Part shown: piece after piece, positions 5,585 through 13,184 of the stretch | Position numbering within the stretch: position 1 is the stretch's first letter | How the letters are laid out: each line of letters begins with the position of its first letter | Assembly (NCBI GenBank): GCA_903907885.1 | Contig: CAIVPY010000259.1 | Span: forward strand, 1-15,004 | Direction of reading: 5' to 3' | Length of the DNA stretch: 15,004 nt | From: an uncultured Bacteroidota bacterium | Lineage (GTDB): Bacteria > Bacteroidota > Bacteroidia > UKL13-3 | Made by a program: the position numbers and the translations under genes | Notes under the pieces: generated by a model | The model's input: only the letters and a program-made list of their open reading frames with translations | Database searches by the model: none | What the model was told of the DNA's origin: nothing

Positions 5585-8005
5585 TTGGCAACAAAATTTA
5601 ATAATATAACCCAAACAGATAATTGTTATCACTGCGGTGATACTTGCGAAACGATTCTGCATTTCGACAATCAGTGGTTTTGCTGCGTGGGTTGTAGGAG
5701 TGTGTATCAATTGTTGTCTCAAAACAATTTATGTAGTTATTATGATATAGAAAATACACCTGGAATCACCCAAAGAAATCCTGTATTGTCAACCGCCTAT
5801 GCTTATTTGGATGATGAAAAGGTTGCCAACCAATTATTGAATTATAGGGACGAAAAAATAGCTAAAGTAATTTTCTTCGTTCCAACCATGCATTGCAGCT
5901 CTTGTATTTGGTTGCTCGAGCATTTGTATAAATTAAATCCAAACATCAGCAATGCCAAAGTGCAGTTCATGAAAAAAGAACTACACTTAAGCTATAACCC
6001 ACAAAAAACTACTTTACGCGAAATAGTAACCTTACTTAGCAGTATAGGTTATGAACCTGCCATCAACTTGAATAGCCTTGAAAAACAGGTGAAGAAAGAT
6101 GACAACAAAAAACTAATCTACCAAATTGGTGTAGCTGGATTTTGCTTCGGTAATATCATGTTGATTAGTTTCCCTGAGTATTTTGGCCTTGATAGTTTTA
6201 CACAAAGTACCTTTTCAAAACTATTTGGATACATCAACTTAATCCTATCCATACCTGTATTTTTATTTAGTGCGCAAGACTATTTTATTTCAGCCTGGCA
6301 AGGTATTAGAAAGAAATTTATCAGCATTGATGTACCATTGGCATTGGGTATTTTCATCATGTTTGCACGAAGCAGCTATGAGGTTATTAGTGGTCATGGA
6401 ATTGGTTGGTTTGATACCCATGCAGGATTGGTGTTCTTCTTATTGATAGGAAAATGGTTTCAACAAAAAACATTTGATACTTTATCATTTGAAAGAGACT
6501 ATAAATCATATTTCCCTGTGGCGGTAACTGTAGTAAAAGATAGTAGTGAAATGACAGTGCCTGTGACTTCACTAGCCATTGGAGATAGAATTATTATCAG
6601 GAACAATGAATTGATACCTTCAGATGCCATCTTATTAAAAGGCGATGCCAGTGTGGATTTTAGTTTTGTAACAGGTGAATCAGAGCCCGTTGCAAAAGTA
6701 TTAGGAGAAATTATCTATGCAGGTGGCAGGCAAAAAGGTGCTACCATTGAATTGGAAGTTTGCAAAAAAGTATCTCAAAGCTATTTGACCCAGCTATGGA
6801 ACAATGATGCCTTTGCAAAAGACAGACAAAGCCATATTGAAAGCTTCCAACAAATGGTGAGTAGGTATTTCACGTTTGCCTTGTTGCTGATTGCCTTTGG
6901 GAGTGCAAGCTATTGGTTGTTTGTAAATCCAGTATTGGCATTAAATGCATTTACTGCAGTGCTTATCATTGCTTGTCCTTGTGCCTTGGCACTATCAAGC
7001 CCCTTTGCTTTAGGAACAGCTATGCGTATTTTGGGTAGAAACAAATTTTATATCAAAGCACCCAATGTGGTAGAGCAATTGGCACATATGGATACTTTGG
7101 TATTCGACAAAACTGGCACCTTGACACAAGCAGCAGCCTCAAACATCTCATTTCATTGTATTGAGTTAAGTATTGAGCAAAAACAACTAGTAGCAAGTGT
7201 AGTAGCACAATCTATTCACCCATTAAGTCAAAAAATAAAAGGCTATTTACAAATAAACCAAAACCTACATATTGATTCTTTTGAAGAGGTAACAGGCAAA
7301 GGAATGATTGCTGAGGTTGATGGACATCATTTACAAATCGGTTCTCGCAATTGGGTATTAGGCATAGCAGCAAAAGAGTTAAAGCAAAACCACTTAGCAT
7401 CCCAAGTTTACATAAGTATTGACAATGAAGTGCTTGGATACTTTGAACTACAACAAGCATACAGAACTGGACTAGCCAAAGTGTTAAACAGTTTGCGCAA
7501 AACCTATAATGAATATTTGTTATCAGGAGATAATGACAAAGAGAAAAAAGAGCTAATGAAATTCTTTAGCAAAGAAAATCATTTGCATTTCAATCAATCT
7601 CCTTCTGATAAGTTAGACTTTATAAAGGGTCTTCAAAAAGACAATAATAAAGTGATTATGTTGGGAGATGGCTTAAACGATGCAGGGGCTTTGAAAGCCG
7701 CCAATATTGGTATTTCTGTAACAGAAAACACAGCCCATTTCTCTCCAGCAAGTGATGTGATTATGGATGCAAGTATGTTCGAACAATTGCCATCCTTCTT
7801 ACAATTCTCAAAAAACACATTGAAAGTTATTCATGTAAGTTTCATAATTTCGCTAATATATAATATTATTGGGTTAAGTTTGGCAATACAAGGCACATTA
7901 TCGCCACTTTTTGCGGCAATTTTAATGCCCTTAAGTTCAGTAACTGTAATTGCATTTACAACAATATCAACCACACTAATGGCTAAAAAAGGAGGATTAC
8001 AATGA
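5585..8005 (+). CDS. ccoI: Copper-transporting P1B-type ATPase for cbb3 oxidase assembly (CcoI/FixI)
   Basis: An inner-membrane pump that uses ATP to move copper out of the cytoplasm, needed to load CuB of the cbb3 oxidase. The 806 residues show, in order: a Cys-rich N-terminal domain typical of CcoI (C14, C17, C21, C33, C34, C37, then LCSYY); a heavy-metal-associated domain with CSSC at 104-107; membrane helices from about 178; the actuator TGES at 363-366; CPC at 464-466 in the transport helix; the phosphorylation motif DKTGT at 508-512; the His-Pro pair at 545-546; and GDGLND at 694-699. All catalytic motifs are intact. No ATG is available: the start is TTG 5585, since the first cysteine is residue 14 and the frame is closed by the rrf2 stop just upstream. 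The gene follows rrf2 in the same reading frame and overlaps ccoS by 4 bases (ATGA). Confidence 0.95.
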   Translation: MATKFNNITQTDNCYHCGDTCETILHFDNQWFCCVGCRSVYQLLSQNNLCSYYDIENTPGITQRNPVLSTAYAYLDDEKVANQLLNYRDEKIAKVIFFVPTMHCSSCIWLLEHLYKLNPNISNAKVQFMKKELHLSYNPQKTTLREIVTLLSSIGYEPAINLNSLEKQVKKDDNKKLIYQIGVAGFCFGNIMLISFPEYFGLDSFTQSTFSKLFGYINLILSIPVFLFSAQDYFISAWQGIRKKFISIDVPLALGIFIMFARSSYEVISGHGIGWFDTHAGLVFFLLIGKWFQQKTFDTLSFERDYKSYFPVAVTVVKDSSEMTVPVTSLAIGDRIIIRNNELIPSDAILLKGDASVDFSFVTGESEPVAKVLGEIIYAGGRQKGATIELEVCKKVSQSYLTQLWNNDAFAKDRQSHIESFQQMVSRYFTFALLLIAFGSASYWLFVNPVLALNAFTAVLIIACPCALALSSPFALGTAMRILGRNKFYIKAPNVVEQLAHMDTLVFDKTGTLTQAAASNISFHCIELSIEQKQLVASVVAQSIHPLSQKIKGYLQINQNLHIDSFEEVTGKGMIAEVDGHHLQIGSRNWVLGIAAKELKQNHLASQVYISIDNEVLGYFELQQAYRTGLAKVLNSLRKTYNEYLLSGDNDKEKKELMKFFSKENHLHFNQSPSDKLDFIKGLQKDNNKVIMLGDGLNDAGALKAANIGISVTENTAHFSPASDVIMDASMFEQLPSFLQFSKNTLKVIHVSFIISLIYNIIGLSLAIQGTLSPLFAAILMPLSSVTVIAFTTISTTLMAKKGGLQ
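7991..7995 (+). promoter_or_regulatory. Strong Shine-Dalgarno sequence for ccoS
   Basis: GGAGG sits 6 bases before the ccoS ATG at 8002, inside the end of ccoI. Classical ribosome-binding sites are uncommon in Bacteroidota and the neighbouring cistrons have A-rich leaders instead, so this one stands out. It may support re-initiation at the ATGA overlap. Confidence 0.5.
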
Positions 8006-8190
8006 GCATAATGTTTATATTAATAGGTACTAGTTTATTACTGGCAATAGGCTTTTTAACTGCCTTTATTTGGTCAGTTAAATCTGGACAAATGGACGAT
8101 GATTATACGCCATCAGTACGAATACTATTTGATGATTTTGATAAAAAAGACAACAAGGAAATTATTGAACCAATAGAAATAAAAAAATAA
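8002..8190 (+). CDS. ccoS: Cbb3 oxidase assembly protein CcoS (FixS-type)
   Basis: A 62-residue single-span membrane protein. Residues 4-25 form the hydrophobic helix (LIGTSLLLAIGFLTAFIW), followed by the family's conserved VKSGQMDDDYTPSVRILFDD at 26-45 and a charged, variable tail. CcoS proteins are needed for cofactor (heme and copper) insertion into CcoN and are normally encoded next to ccoI. Here the ATG overlaps the ccoI stop, which implies coupled translation. Length and motif fit the family fully. Confidence 0.95.
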   Translation: MSIMFILIGTSLLLAIGFLTAFIWSVKSGQMDDDYTPSVRILFDDFDKKDNKEIIEPIEIKK

Positions 8191-8211
8191 AACACAAAAA
8201 CAACAAATACC

Positions 8212-10341
8212 ATGCAAATCGAAAAATTTAATTACGACAACAAAATCGTAAGAGACTTTGCCATTGCCACCTTAATTTTCGGGGTGGTCGGCATGCTTGT
8301 AGGTCTCTTAGCAGCCATCCAGCTTTACGAACCAGCAGCTAATTTAGGTAATCAATACACCTCATTTGGTCGGGTTCGTCCTCTACACACCAACGCAATC
8401 ATTTTTGCTTTTGTTGGTAATGCTATTTTTATGGGTATTTATTACTCACTTCAACGCCTTTGTAAAGCCCGCTTATTTAGCGATGTACTTAGCCGAATTC
8501 ATTTTTGGGGATGGCAATTAATTATTGCACTTGCTGCAGTTTCATTGTTATTAGGCTACACTACAGGTAAAGAGTATGCCGAATTAGAATGGCCTTTAGA
8601 TATTCTTATTGCATTGGTTTGGGTAACTTTCGGTATTAACATGATTGGTACAATTATCAAGCGCAGAGAGAAACAAATGTATGTAGCTATTTGGTTTTAC
8701 ATAGCTACATTGGTAACCGTAGCGGTTCTACATATTGTAAATTCAATGGAATTGCCAATTAGTTTCACAAAAAGCTATTCTGTATACGCAGGCGTTCAAG
8801 ACGCATTAGTACAATGGTGGTATGGACATAACGCAGTTGCGTTCTTTTTAACTACACCTTTTTTGGGTATGATGTATTACTTTTTACCAAAAGCAGCAGG
8901 TCGTCCAGTTTATTCTTATAAACTATCAATCCTTCATTTTTGGTCTTTGATATTTTTATATATATGGGCTGGCCCTCACCATTTGTTGTATTCGTCATTA
9001 CCTGATTGGGCACAATCTTTAGGTGTTGCTTTTTCAATAATGTTAATCGCTCCATCATGGGGTGGAATGGTAAATGGGTTATTAACCCTTCGTGGAGCAT
9101 GGGATAAGGTGCGTGACGAACCTGTTTTGAAAATGTTTGCTGTAGGTGTTACCGCTTATGGTATGGCAACTTTTGAAGGCCCTATGTTATCGTTGAAAAA
9201 TGTAAATGCGATAGCACACTTTACCGATTGGATCGTAGGTCACGTGCATGTTGGTGCATTGGGATGGAATGGTCTATTAACCTTTGCTATGATTTACTGG
9301 ATTATCCCTCGTATTTATAATACAACTATCTATTCTAAAAAATTAATGAATGTACATTTTTGGTTAGCTACACTAGGTATTGTATTCTACGCTATTCCAA
9401 TGTATTGGAGCGGATTTACACAAGGTTTGATGTGGAAAGAATTTACTCCTGAAGGAACTCTACAATATCCTGAATTCTTAAAAATCACATTGAAGATTTT
9501 ACCATTACATATGCTTCGTTCGTTTGGCGGTGCACTATATTTAAGTGGTTTCTTAGTGTTAATTTATAATATAGTTAAAACCATTACTCAAGGCAAATTG
9601 GTAGCAAACGAAGCTGCTGAAGCTCCAGCTTTAGAAAAATCAAGTGGAGCACATAAAGGAGAATTTTGGCATGCTGTATTAGAAAGAAAACCTATTACAT
9701 TTACAGTATTGGCTGTAGTAATGATTGCAGTAGGTGGTGCAGTTGAGCTTATTCCTACATTTACAATAAAATCAAATATTCCAACCATTGCCAGTGTTAA
9801 ACCCTATACTCCTCTGGAATTACAAGGAAGAGACATATATCAAAGAGAAGGCTGTAATACATGCCATACTCAATGGGTTCGTCCATTCCGTTCAGAAACT
9901 GAAAGATATATGGGTGAATACTCCAAAGCTGGCGAATTCGTTTACGATCATCCGTTCTTATGGGGTTCAAAACGAACAGGTCCAGATTTGATGCGTATTG
10001 GAGGTAAATATCCAGATAGTTGGCACTACCACCACATGATTAACCCACGCACCATGTCGCCTGGTAGCATTATGCCACAATACTCATGGTTAGCCGATCA
10101 AGATATTGACGTGAGCACAACGCCTAAAAAATTAAAGGCAATGAAAACATTAGGCGTTCCATATACAGATTACGAGATTGAAAATGGAAATGCGTCTCTA
10201 ATGGCTCAGGCGGATATTATTACAAGCAATTTGAAAAAAGAAGGAATTGTGTTAGAAAGCCAAAAAGAATTGGTTGCTGTAATTGCATATTTACAACGTA
10301 TGGGAACAGATATAAAAAAACAATCTTCAGCAAGTAATTAA
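8212..10341 (+). CDS. ccoNO: Fused cbb3-type cytochrome c oxidase subunits I and II (CcoNO)
   Basis: The catalytic core of the high-affinity terminal oxidase, in the inner membrane. The 709 residues join CcoN (about 1-460) to CcoO (about 490-709), a fusion usual in Bacteroidota. CcoN part: low-spin heme b ligands H59 (RPLHTN) and H346, heme b3 ligand H344 (GHVHVGALGWNG), CuB ligands H206 (WYGHN), H256 and H257 (GPHH), and Y250, which sits where cbb3 oxidases carry the cross-linked tyrosine. A linker rich in Ala, Glu and Lys (462-485) leads to the CcoO anchor helix (about 495-516). The CcoO periplasmic domain has the heme c site CNTCH (548-552), GSKRTGPDLMRIGG (585-598) and the axial methionine M621 (SIMPQY). 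All ligands are present, so the subunit should be active. The start ATG follows ccoS by 21 bases with an A-rich leader. Confidence 0.97.
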   Translation: MQIEKFNYDNKIVRDFAIATLIFGVVGMLVGLLAAIQLYEPAANLGNQYTSFGRVRPLHTNAIIFAFVGNAIFMGIYYSLQRLCKARLFSDVLSRIHFWGWQLIIALAAVSLLLGYTTGKEYAELEWPLDILIALVWVTFGINMIGTIIKRREKQMYVAIWFYIATLVTVAVLHIVNSMELPISFTKSYSVYAGVQDALVQWWYGHNAVAFFLTTPFLGMMYYFLPKAAGRPVYSYKLSILHFWSLIFLYIWAGPHHLLYSSLPDWAQSLGVAFSIMLIAPSWGGMVNGLLTLRGAWDKVRDEPVLKMFAVGVTAYGMATFEGPMLSLKNVNAIAHFTDWIVGHVHVGALGWNGLLTFAMIYWIIPRIYNTTIYSKKLMNVHFWLATLGIVFYAIPMYWSGFTQGLMWKEFTPEGTLQYPEFLKITLKILPLHMLRSFGGALYLSGFLVLIYNIVKTITQGKLVANEAAEAPALEKSSGAHKGEFWHAVLERKPITFTVLAVVMIAVGGAVELIPTFTIKSNIPTIASVKPYTPLELQGRDIYQREGCNTCHTQWVRPFRSETERYMGEYSKAGEFVYDHPFLWGSKRTGPDLMRIGGKYPDSWHYHHMINPRTMSPGSIMPQYSWLADQDIDVSTTPKKLKAMKTLGVPYTDYEIENGNASLMAQADIITSNLKKEGIVLESQKELVAVIAYLQRMGTDIKKQSSASN

Positions 10342-10346
10342 TTATT

Positions 10347-10499
10347 ATGAAACAATATTTAGCAAATGTGCAAGGTGTAGATGGGTATCTCATCTTCTCA
10401 ATGATAGTTTTTATTGTGTTTTTTATTGGCTTGCTATTTTGGGTTTTTAAAGCCGACAAAAACTATATCGATAAAATGAAAAATATACCACTTGATTAA
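10347..10499 (+). CDS. ccoQ: CcoQ/FixQ-like small cbb3 oxidase subunit
   Basis: A 50-residue frame that is easy to miss: ATG 10347, stop TAA 10497-10499. It starts 5 bases after ccoNO and ends 13 bases before ccoP. After a short polar start (MKQYLANVQGVDGY), residues about 15-34 form one membrane helix with W33, followed by FKADKNYIDKMKNIPLD. The single helix, then a lysine/aspartate tail, and the position between CcoO and CcoP are those of CcoQ, which stabilises the CcoP-core interaction in other bacteria. Sequence identity in this family is low, so the call rests on size, topology and position. A minus-strand open frame at 10220-10459 is its shadow. Confidence 0.83.
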   Translation: MKQYLANVQGVDGYLIFSMIVFIVFFIGLLFWVFKADKNYIDKMKNIPLD

Positions 10500-10512
10500 A
10501 AAATAATAAGAT

Positions 10513-11391
10513 ATGAATAAGTTAAAATTAACGACAGGGTTGATGCTGTTTGCATCAATAGCTATGGCGCAAACCACTTCAGAAAGCGCACCAATAATGA
10601 ACATTCATCTACTCTTAATGGGTATTATAGTAATATTAATAGTTGTTCTATTTCTACTATTAATAATGCTAAAAAGAGTTATGCATATTCTAACAATTGA
10701 AACTAACGGAGGAAAACTTCAAGTTGAAACCGAGCAAACTTTTTGGGAGAAGGCACTTAGTTTGAAACCCCTTTCAGCCGAAAAAGAAGTTGAATTAGAC
10801 CATGATTTTGATGGTATTAAAGAGTTAAATAATCCAATTCCTTTTTGGTTTAATTTACTGTTTTACTCAACAATAGTTGCAGCCTTTGTTTACCTTATGG
10901 TGTTTCATGTATTTAAAGTTGGAAGCCTACAAGGTAAAGAATATGAAACCGAAATGGCTAATGCCGAAATATCAAAGCAGGAATATATTAAAAAGGCAGG
11001 CAACTTAATAGACGAAAACACTGTGGTGCTAATAACTGATAAAGCTAAAATTAGCGAAGGTGCTGCTCTATTTACAAGCAAATGCGTTGTGTGTCATGGT
11101 GAGAAAGCTGAGGGCAAAGTAGGACCCAACCTGACAGACGAATATTGGTTACATGGCGGTGATGTAAAATCAATTTTCAAAACAATAACATATGGAGTTC
11201 CATCTAAAGGTATGGTAGCATGGCAAAATTCAATGAATGGCGGGCAAATACAATTACTTGCTAGTTATATATTAAGCTTACAAGGAAGTAACCCTCCAGG
11301 AGCTAAAGAACCACAAGGGGAAAAAGTTTCAGGGGCTGCTGTTACCGACTCTACTGCCATAATACCTGTAGATTCAGTAAAAACTAAATAA
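10513..11391 (+). CDS. ccoP: Cbb3 oxidase subunit III, mono-heme cytochrome c (CcoP)
   Basis: Membrane-anchored cytochrome c that passes electrons from soluble donors to CcoO. The 292 residues open with a cleavable-looking or first membrane segment (1-20, ending SIAMAQ), then a helix at about 31-54, a cytoplasmic stretch with LDHDFDGIKELNNPIPFW (95-112, the CcoP signature), a second helix (about 112-134) and a periplasmic domain. There is only one heme c site, CVVCH at 191-195, with the likely axial methionine M234 in KGMVAW; proteobacterial CcoP has two. The single heme is common in Bacteroidota and is not a truncation here, since the domain continues to a Pro/Gly-rich C-terminal tail. It is 5 bases ahead of ccoG. 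Confidence 0.95.
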   Translation: MNKLKLTTGLMLFASIAMAQTTSESAPIMNIHLLLMGIIVILIVVLFLLLIMLKRVMHILTIETNGGKLQVETEQTFWEKALSLKPLSAEKEVELDHDFDGIKELNNPIPFWFNLLFYSTIVAAFVYLMVFHVFKVGSLQGKEYETEMANAEISKQEYIKKAGNLIDENTVVLITDKAKISEGAALFTSKCVVCHGEKAEGKVGPNLTDEYWLHGGDVKSIFKTITYGVPSKGMVAWQNSMNGGQIQLLASYILSLQGSNPPGAKEPQGEKVSGAAVTDSTAIIPVDSVKTK

Positions 11392-11396
11392 AAACA

Positions 11397-12815
11397 ATGT
11401 CACACCAAGCAACACCACCACAAGGCGAAATTTATCGCGATAGTATCTCTTTAATTGACAAAGGGGGTGATCGTAATTGGGTGTATTCCAAAAAACCAAA
11501 AGGCCCTTTATATACAGGACGCACTTGGTTTAGTATCGCCTTGATGGTGTTGTTGTTTTTAGGTCCGTTTATCAAATTAAAAGGACATCCTTTACTGTTA
11601 TTAAACGTACTTGAACGGAAATTTATAATCTTTGGAATTCCTTTTTGGCCTCAAGACTTGCCTCTATTTGCATTATTGATGATAACCTTTGTGGTTTTTA
11701 TTATTCTTTTCACGGTTATTTTTGGTCGTATGTTTTGTGGATGGGCGTGCCCCCAAACCATTTTTATGGAAATGCTTTTTCGCAAAATTGAATACTTAAT
11801 CGAAGGTGATTATAAAGCCCAAAAGAAACTTGACGATCAAGATTGGAATTCCGAAAAGATTGTAAAAAAGACAGTAAAACATATTATCTTCTATTTGTTA
11901 GCTGTAGTTATTGCAAATACTTTCTTAAGTTACCTTATTGGTGTAGACGAAGTGTGGAAACTAATTGAAGAGGGCCCTATGGCTCATTTGGGCAAGTTCT
12001 TTGCACTTATCATTTTTTCTACAGTTTTCTATGCAGTATTTGCCAAATTCAGAGAGATTATTTGTCTTGTAGTTTGTCCTTATGGACGACTTCAAGGGTT
12101 AATGCTTGATAGAAATTCCATTGTTGTTGCATATGATTTTGTTAGGGGGGAACCAAGGGGTTTACATAAAAAGAATTCAGAAACCAAACTAGGCGATTGT
12201 GTTGATTGTAATCGTTGTGTGCATGTTTGCCCTACAGGTATAGACATTAGAAATGGTACTCAATTGGAATGCATCAATTGTACTGCTTGTATTGACGAGT
12301 GCAATGATGTGATGGTAAAAATGAAAAAACCAAAAGGCCTTATTCGCTATGCATCGCAAGCCGAAGTTGTGTCCGGTATTGTAAAACGAGTTACTTTTAG
12401 GAGCATAGCATACACAACTATTTTGCTTATTTTGGTTAGCACACTTACCTATTTGTTATCCACCCGTAAAGAAATTGATTCTACGGTTTTAAGAACACCA
12501 GGAATGCTCCACCAGGTACAAAGTGAGGGGATGATTAGCAATATGTATAATTTTGAAGTGGTTAATAAAACATTTTATAATAAGCATATTGAAATAAAAG
12601 TTACCAAACCAATTACCGCTAAATTAAAAATGGTTGACCGAAATAGTCCGCAGTTTGAATTAAACGAAGATGAACTAGCCAAAGGTTCTTTCTTTATTAT
12701 CATACCTCAATCGGATATTAAATCCAATAATATCAATACGGAGATAGAAATATACAGCAACAACAAACTCATTAGGACTATTGAAACGAACTTTGTTGGA
12801 CCTGTTAAACTATAA
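11397..12815 (+). CDS. ccoG: Cbb3 oxidase accessory protein CcoG (FixG/RdxA-type, polyferredoxin)
   Basis: Inner-membrane Fe-S protein of the cbb3 cluster; in proteobacteria CcoG has been linked to copper(II) reduction during oxidase assembly. The 472 residues have membrane helices at about 43-60, 88-110, 160-182, 200-216 and 335-354; CGWACP at 114-119 and CLVVCPYGR at 223-231, the conserved membrane Cys pairs; and two 4Fe-4S ferredoxin motifs, C268/C271/C274/C278 and C292/C295/C298/C302. The last ~110 residues form the Ig-like C-terminal domain of the family, ending with VGPVKL. All cluster cysteines are present. It is the last gene of the run; the next 369 bases are non-coding, so the usual partner ccoH is absent here. 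Confidence 0.95.
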   Translation: MSHQATPPQGEIYRDSISLIDKGGDRNWVYSKKPKGPLYTGRTWFSIALMVLLFLGPFIKLKGHPLLLLNVLERKFIIFGIPFWPQDLPLFALLMITFVVFIILFTVIFGRMFCGWACPQTIFMEMLFRKIEYLIEGDYKAQKKLDDQDWNSEKIVKKTVKHIIFYLLAVVIANTFLSYLIGVDEVWKLIEEGPMAHLGKFFALIIFSTVFYAVFAKFREIICLVVCPYGRLQGLMLDRNSIVVAYDFVRGEPRGLHKKNSETKLGDCVDCNRCVHVCPTGIDIRNGTQLECINCTACIDECNDVMVKMKKPKGLIRYASQAEVVSGIVKRVTFRSIAYTTILLILVSTLTYLLSTRKEIDSTVLRTPGMLHQVQSEGMISNMYNFEVVNKTFYNKHIEIKVTKPITAKLKMVDRNSPQFELNEDELAKGSFFIIIPQSDIKSNNINTEIEIYSNNKLIRTIETNFVGPVKL

Positions 12816-13184
12816 TTTATTAGTTAATTATACATTTAATTAATACTCAATTAAATGCTATAACAATTGGAAAGAGTTTGAATTATGAATTCAGACATAG
12901 AAAATTTGACTTTTTCCCCTTTCGTTATTCTGGCTTCATTTTCTTTAAGTTTTTTTAACAAATATATTTTATTTAAAAGTACTCAACATCGGGATTGTTA
13001 GAGACTATTATTGTCGATTTCACTGAAATGCATCTCTTGTTGTATTTCTACATTTAAAATCAATTTTTAAAGAATATTTCAACATCATACTTTTGTTTGG
13101 GGCTATGTATATATCTTTGCCCAATTTTAAGATGCTGCATTTTAACAGCAAATACTCACATTTATATATATACACCTTGGAAAC
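12816..13184. other. Intergenic region between ccoG and carB
   Basis: 369 A/T-rich bases with no supportable gene. It holds only a weak A/T hairpin just after ccoG (TTAATTA 12824-12830, TAATTAA 12837-12843), an odd 13-bp palindrome (ATTTCA-C-TGAAAT, 13017-13029), a candidate promoter (13092-13119) and a small stem in the carB leader (TGCTG 13133-13137, CAGCA 13146-13150). A 38-codon frame at 12885-13001 is not convincing. Confidence 0.6.
13092..13119 (+). promoter_or_regulatory. Candidate promoter for carB
   Basis: TATCTTTG at 13112-13119 matches the TAnnTTTG -7 consensus, with TTTG at 13092-13095 as a -33 element; the 16-base spacer is slightly short. A second exact match, TACTTTTG at 13088-13095, lies 24 bases upstream and overlaps that -33 element. 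The implied leader is about 60 bases. The first 30 bases of it contain a 5-bp stem that is too small to call an attenuator. Confidence 0.45.

Noticed and set aside
9788..9991. Plus-strand open frame in another frame inside the CcoO part
   Set aside because: Overlaps the heme-binding region of ccoNO, whose motifs are intact; a shadow.
10220..10459. Minus-strand 79-codon open frame across the ccoNO-ccoQ junction
   Set aside because: Antisense to conserved CcoO coding sequence and to the ccoQ frame, which fits size, topology and position better.
10513..11391. CcoP as a truncated di-heme cytochrome
   Set aside because: The single-heme form is usual in this phylum, and the chain has both helices, the CcoP signature and an intact heme domain with its methionine.
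12824..12843. A/T-only hairpin after ccoG as an intrinsic terminator
   Set aside because: Only 7 A-T pairs and no following U tract; too weak to call.
12885..13001. 38-codon plus-strand frame after ccoG
   Set aside because: Tested as a possible ccoH remnant: too short, Phe/Ser-rich, and lacks any FixH-like feature or leader.
13130..13184. Attenuator or pyrimidine-responsive leader in front of carB
   Set aside because: Only a 5-bp stem is visible, with no alternative structure, leader peptide or terminator.
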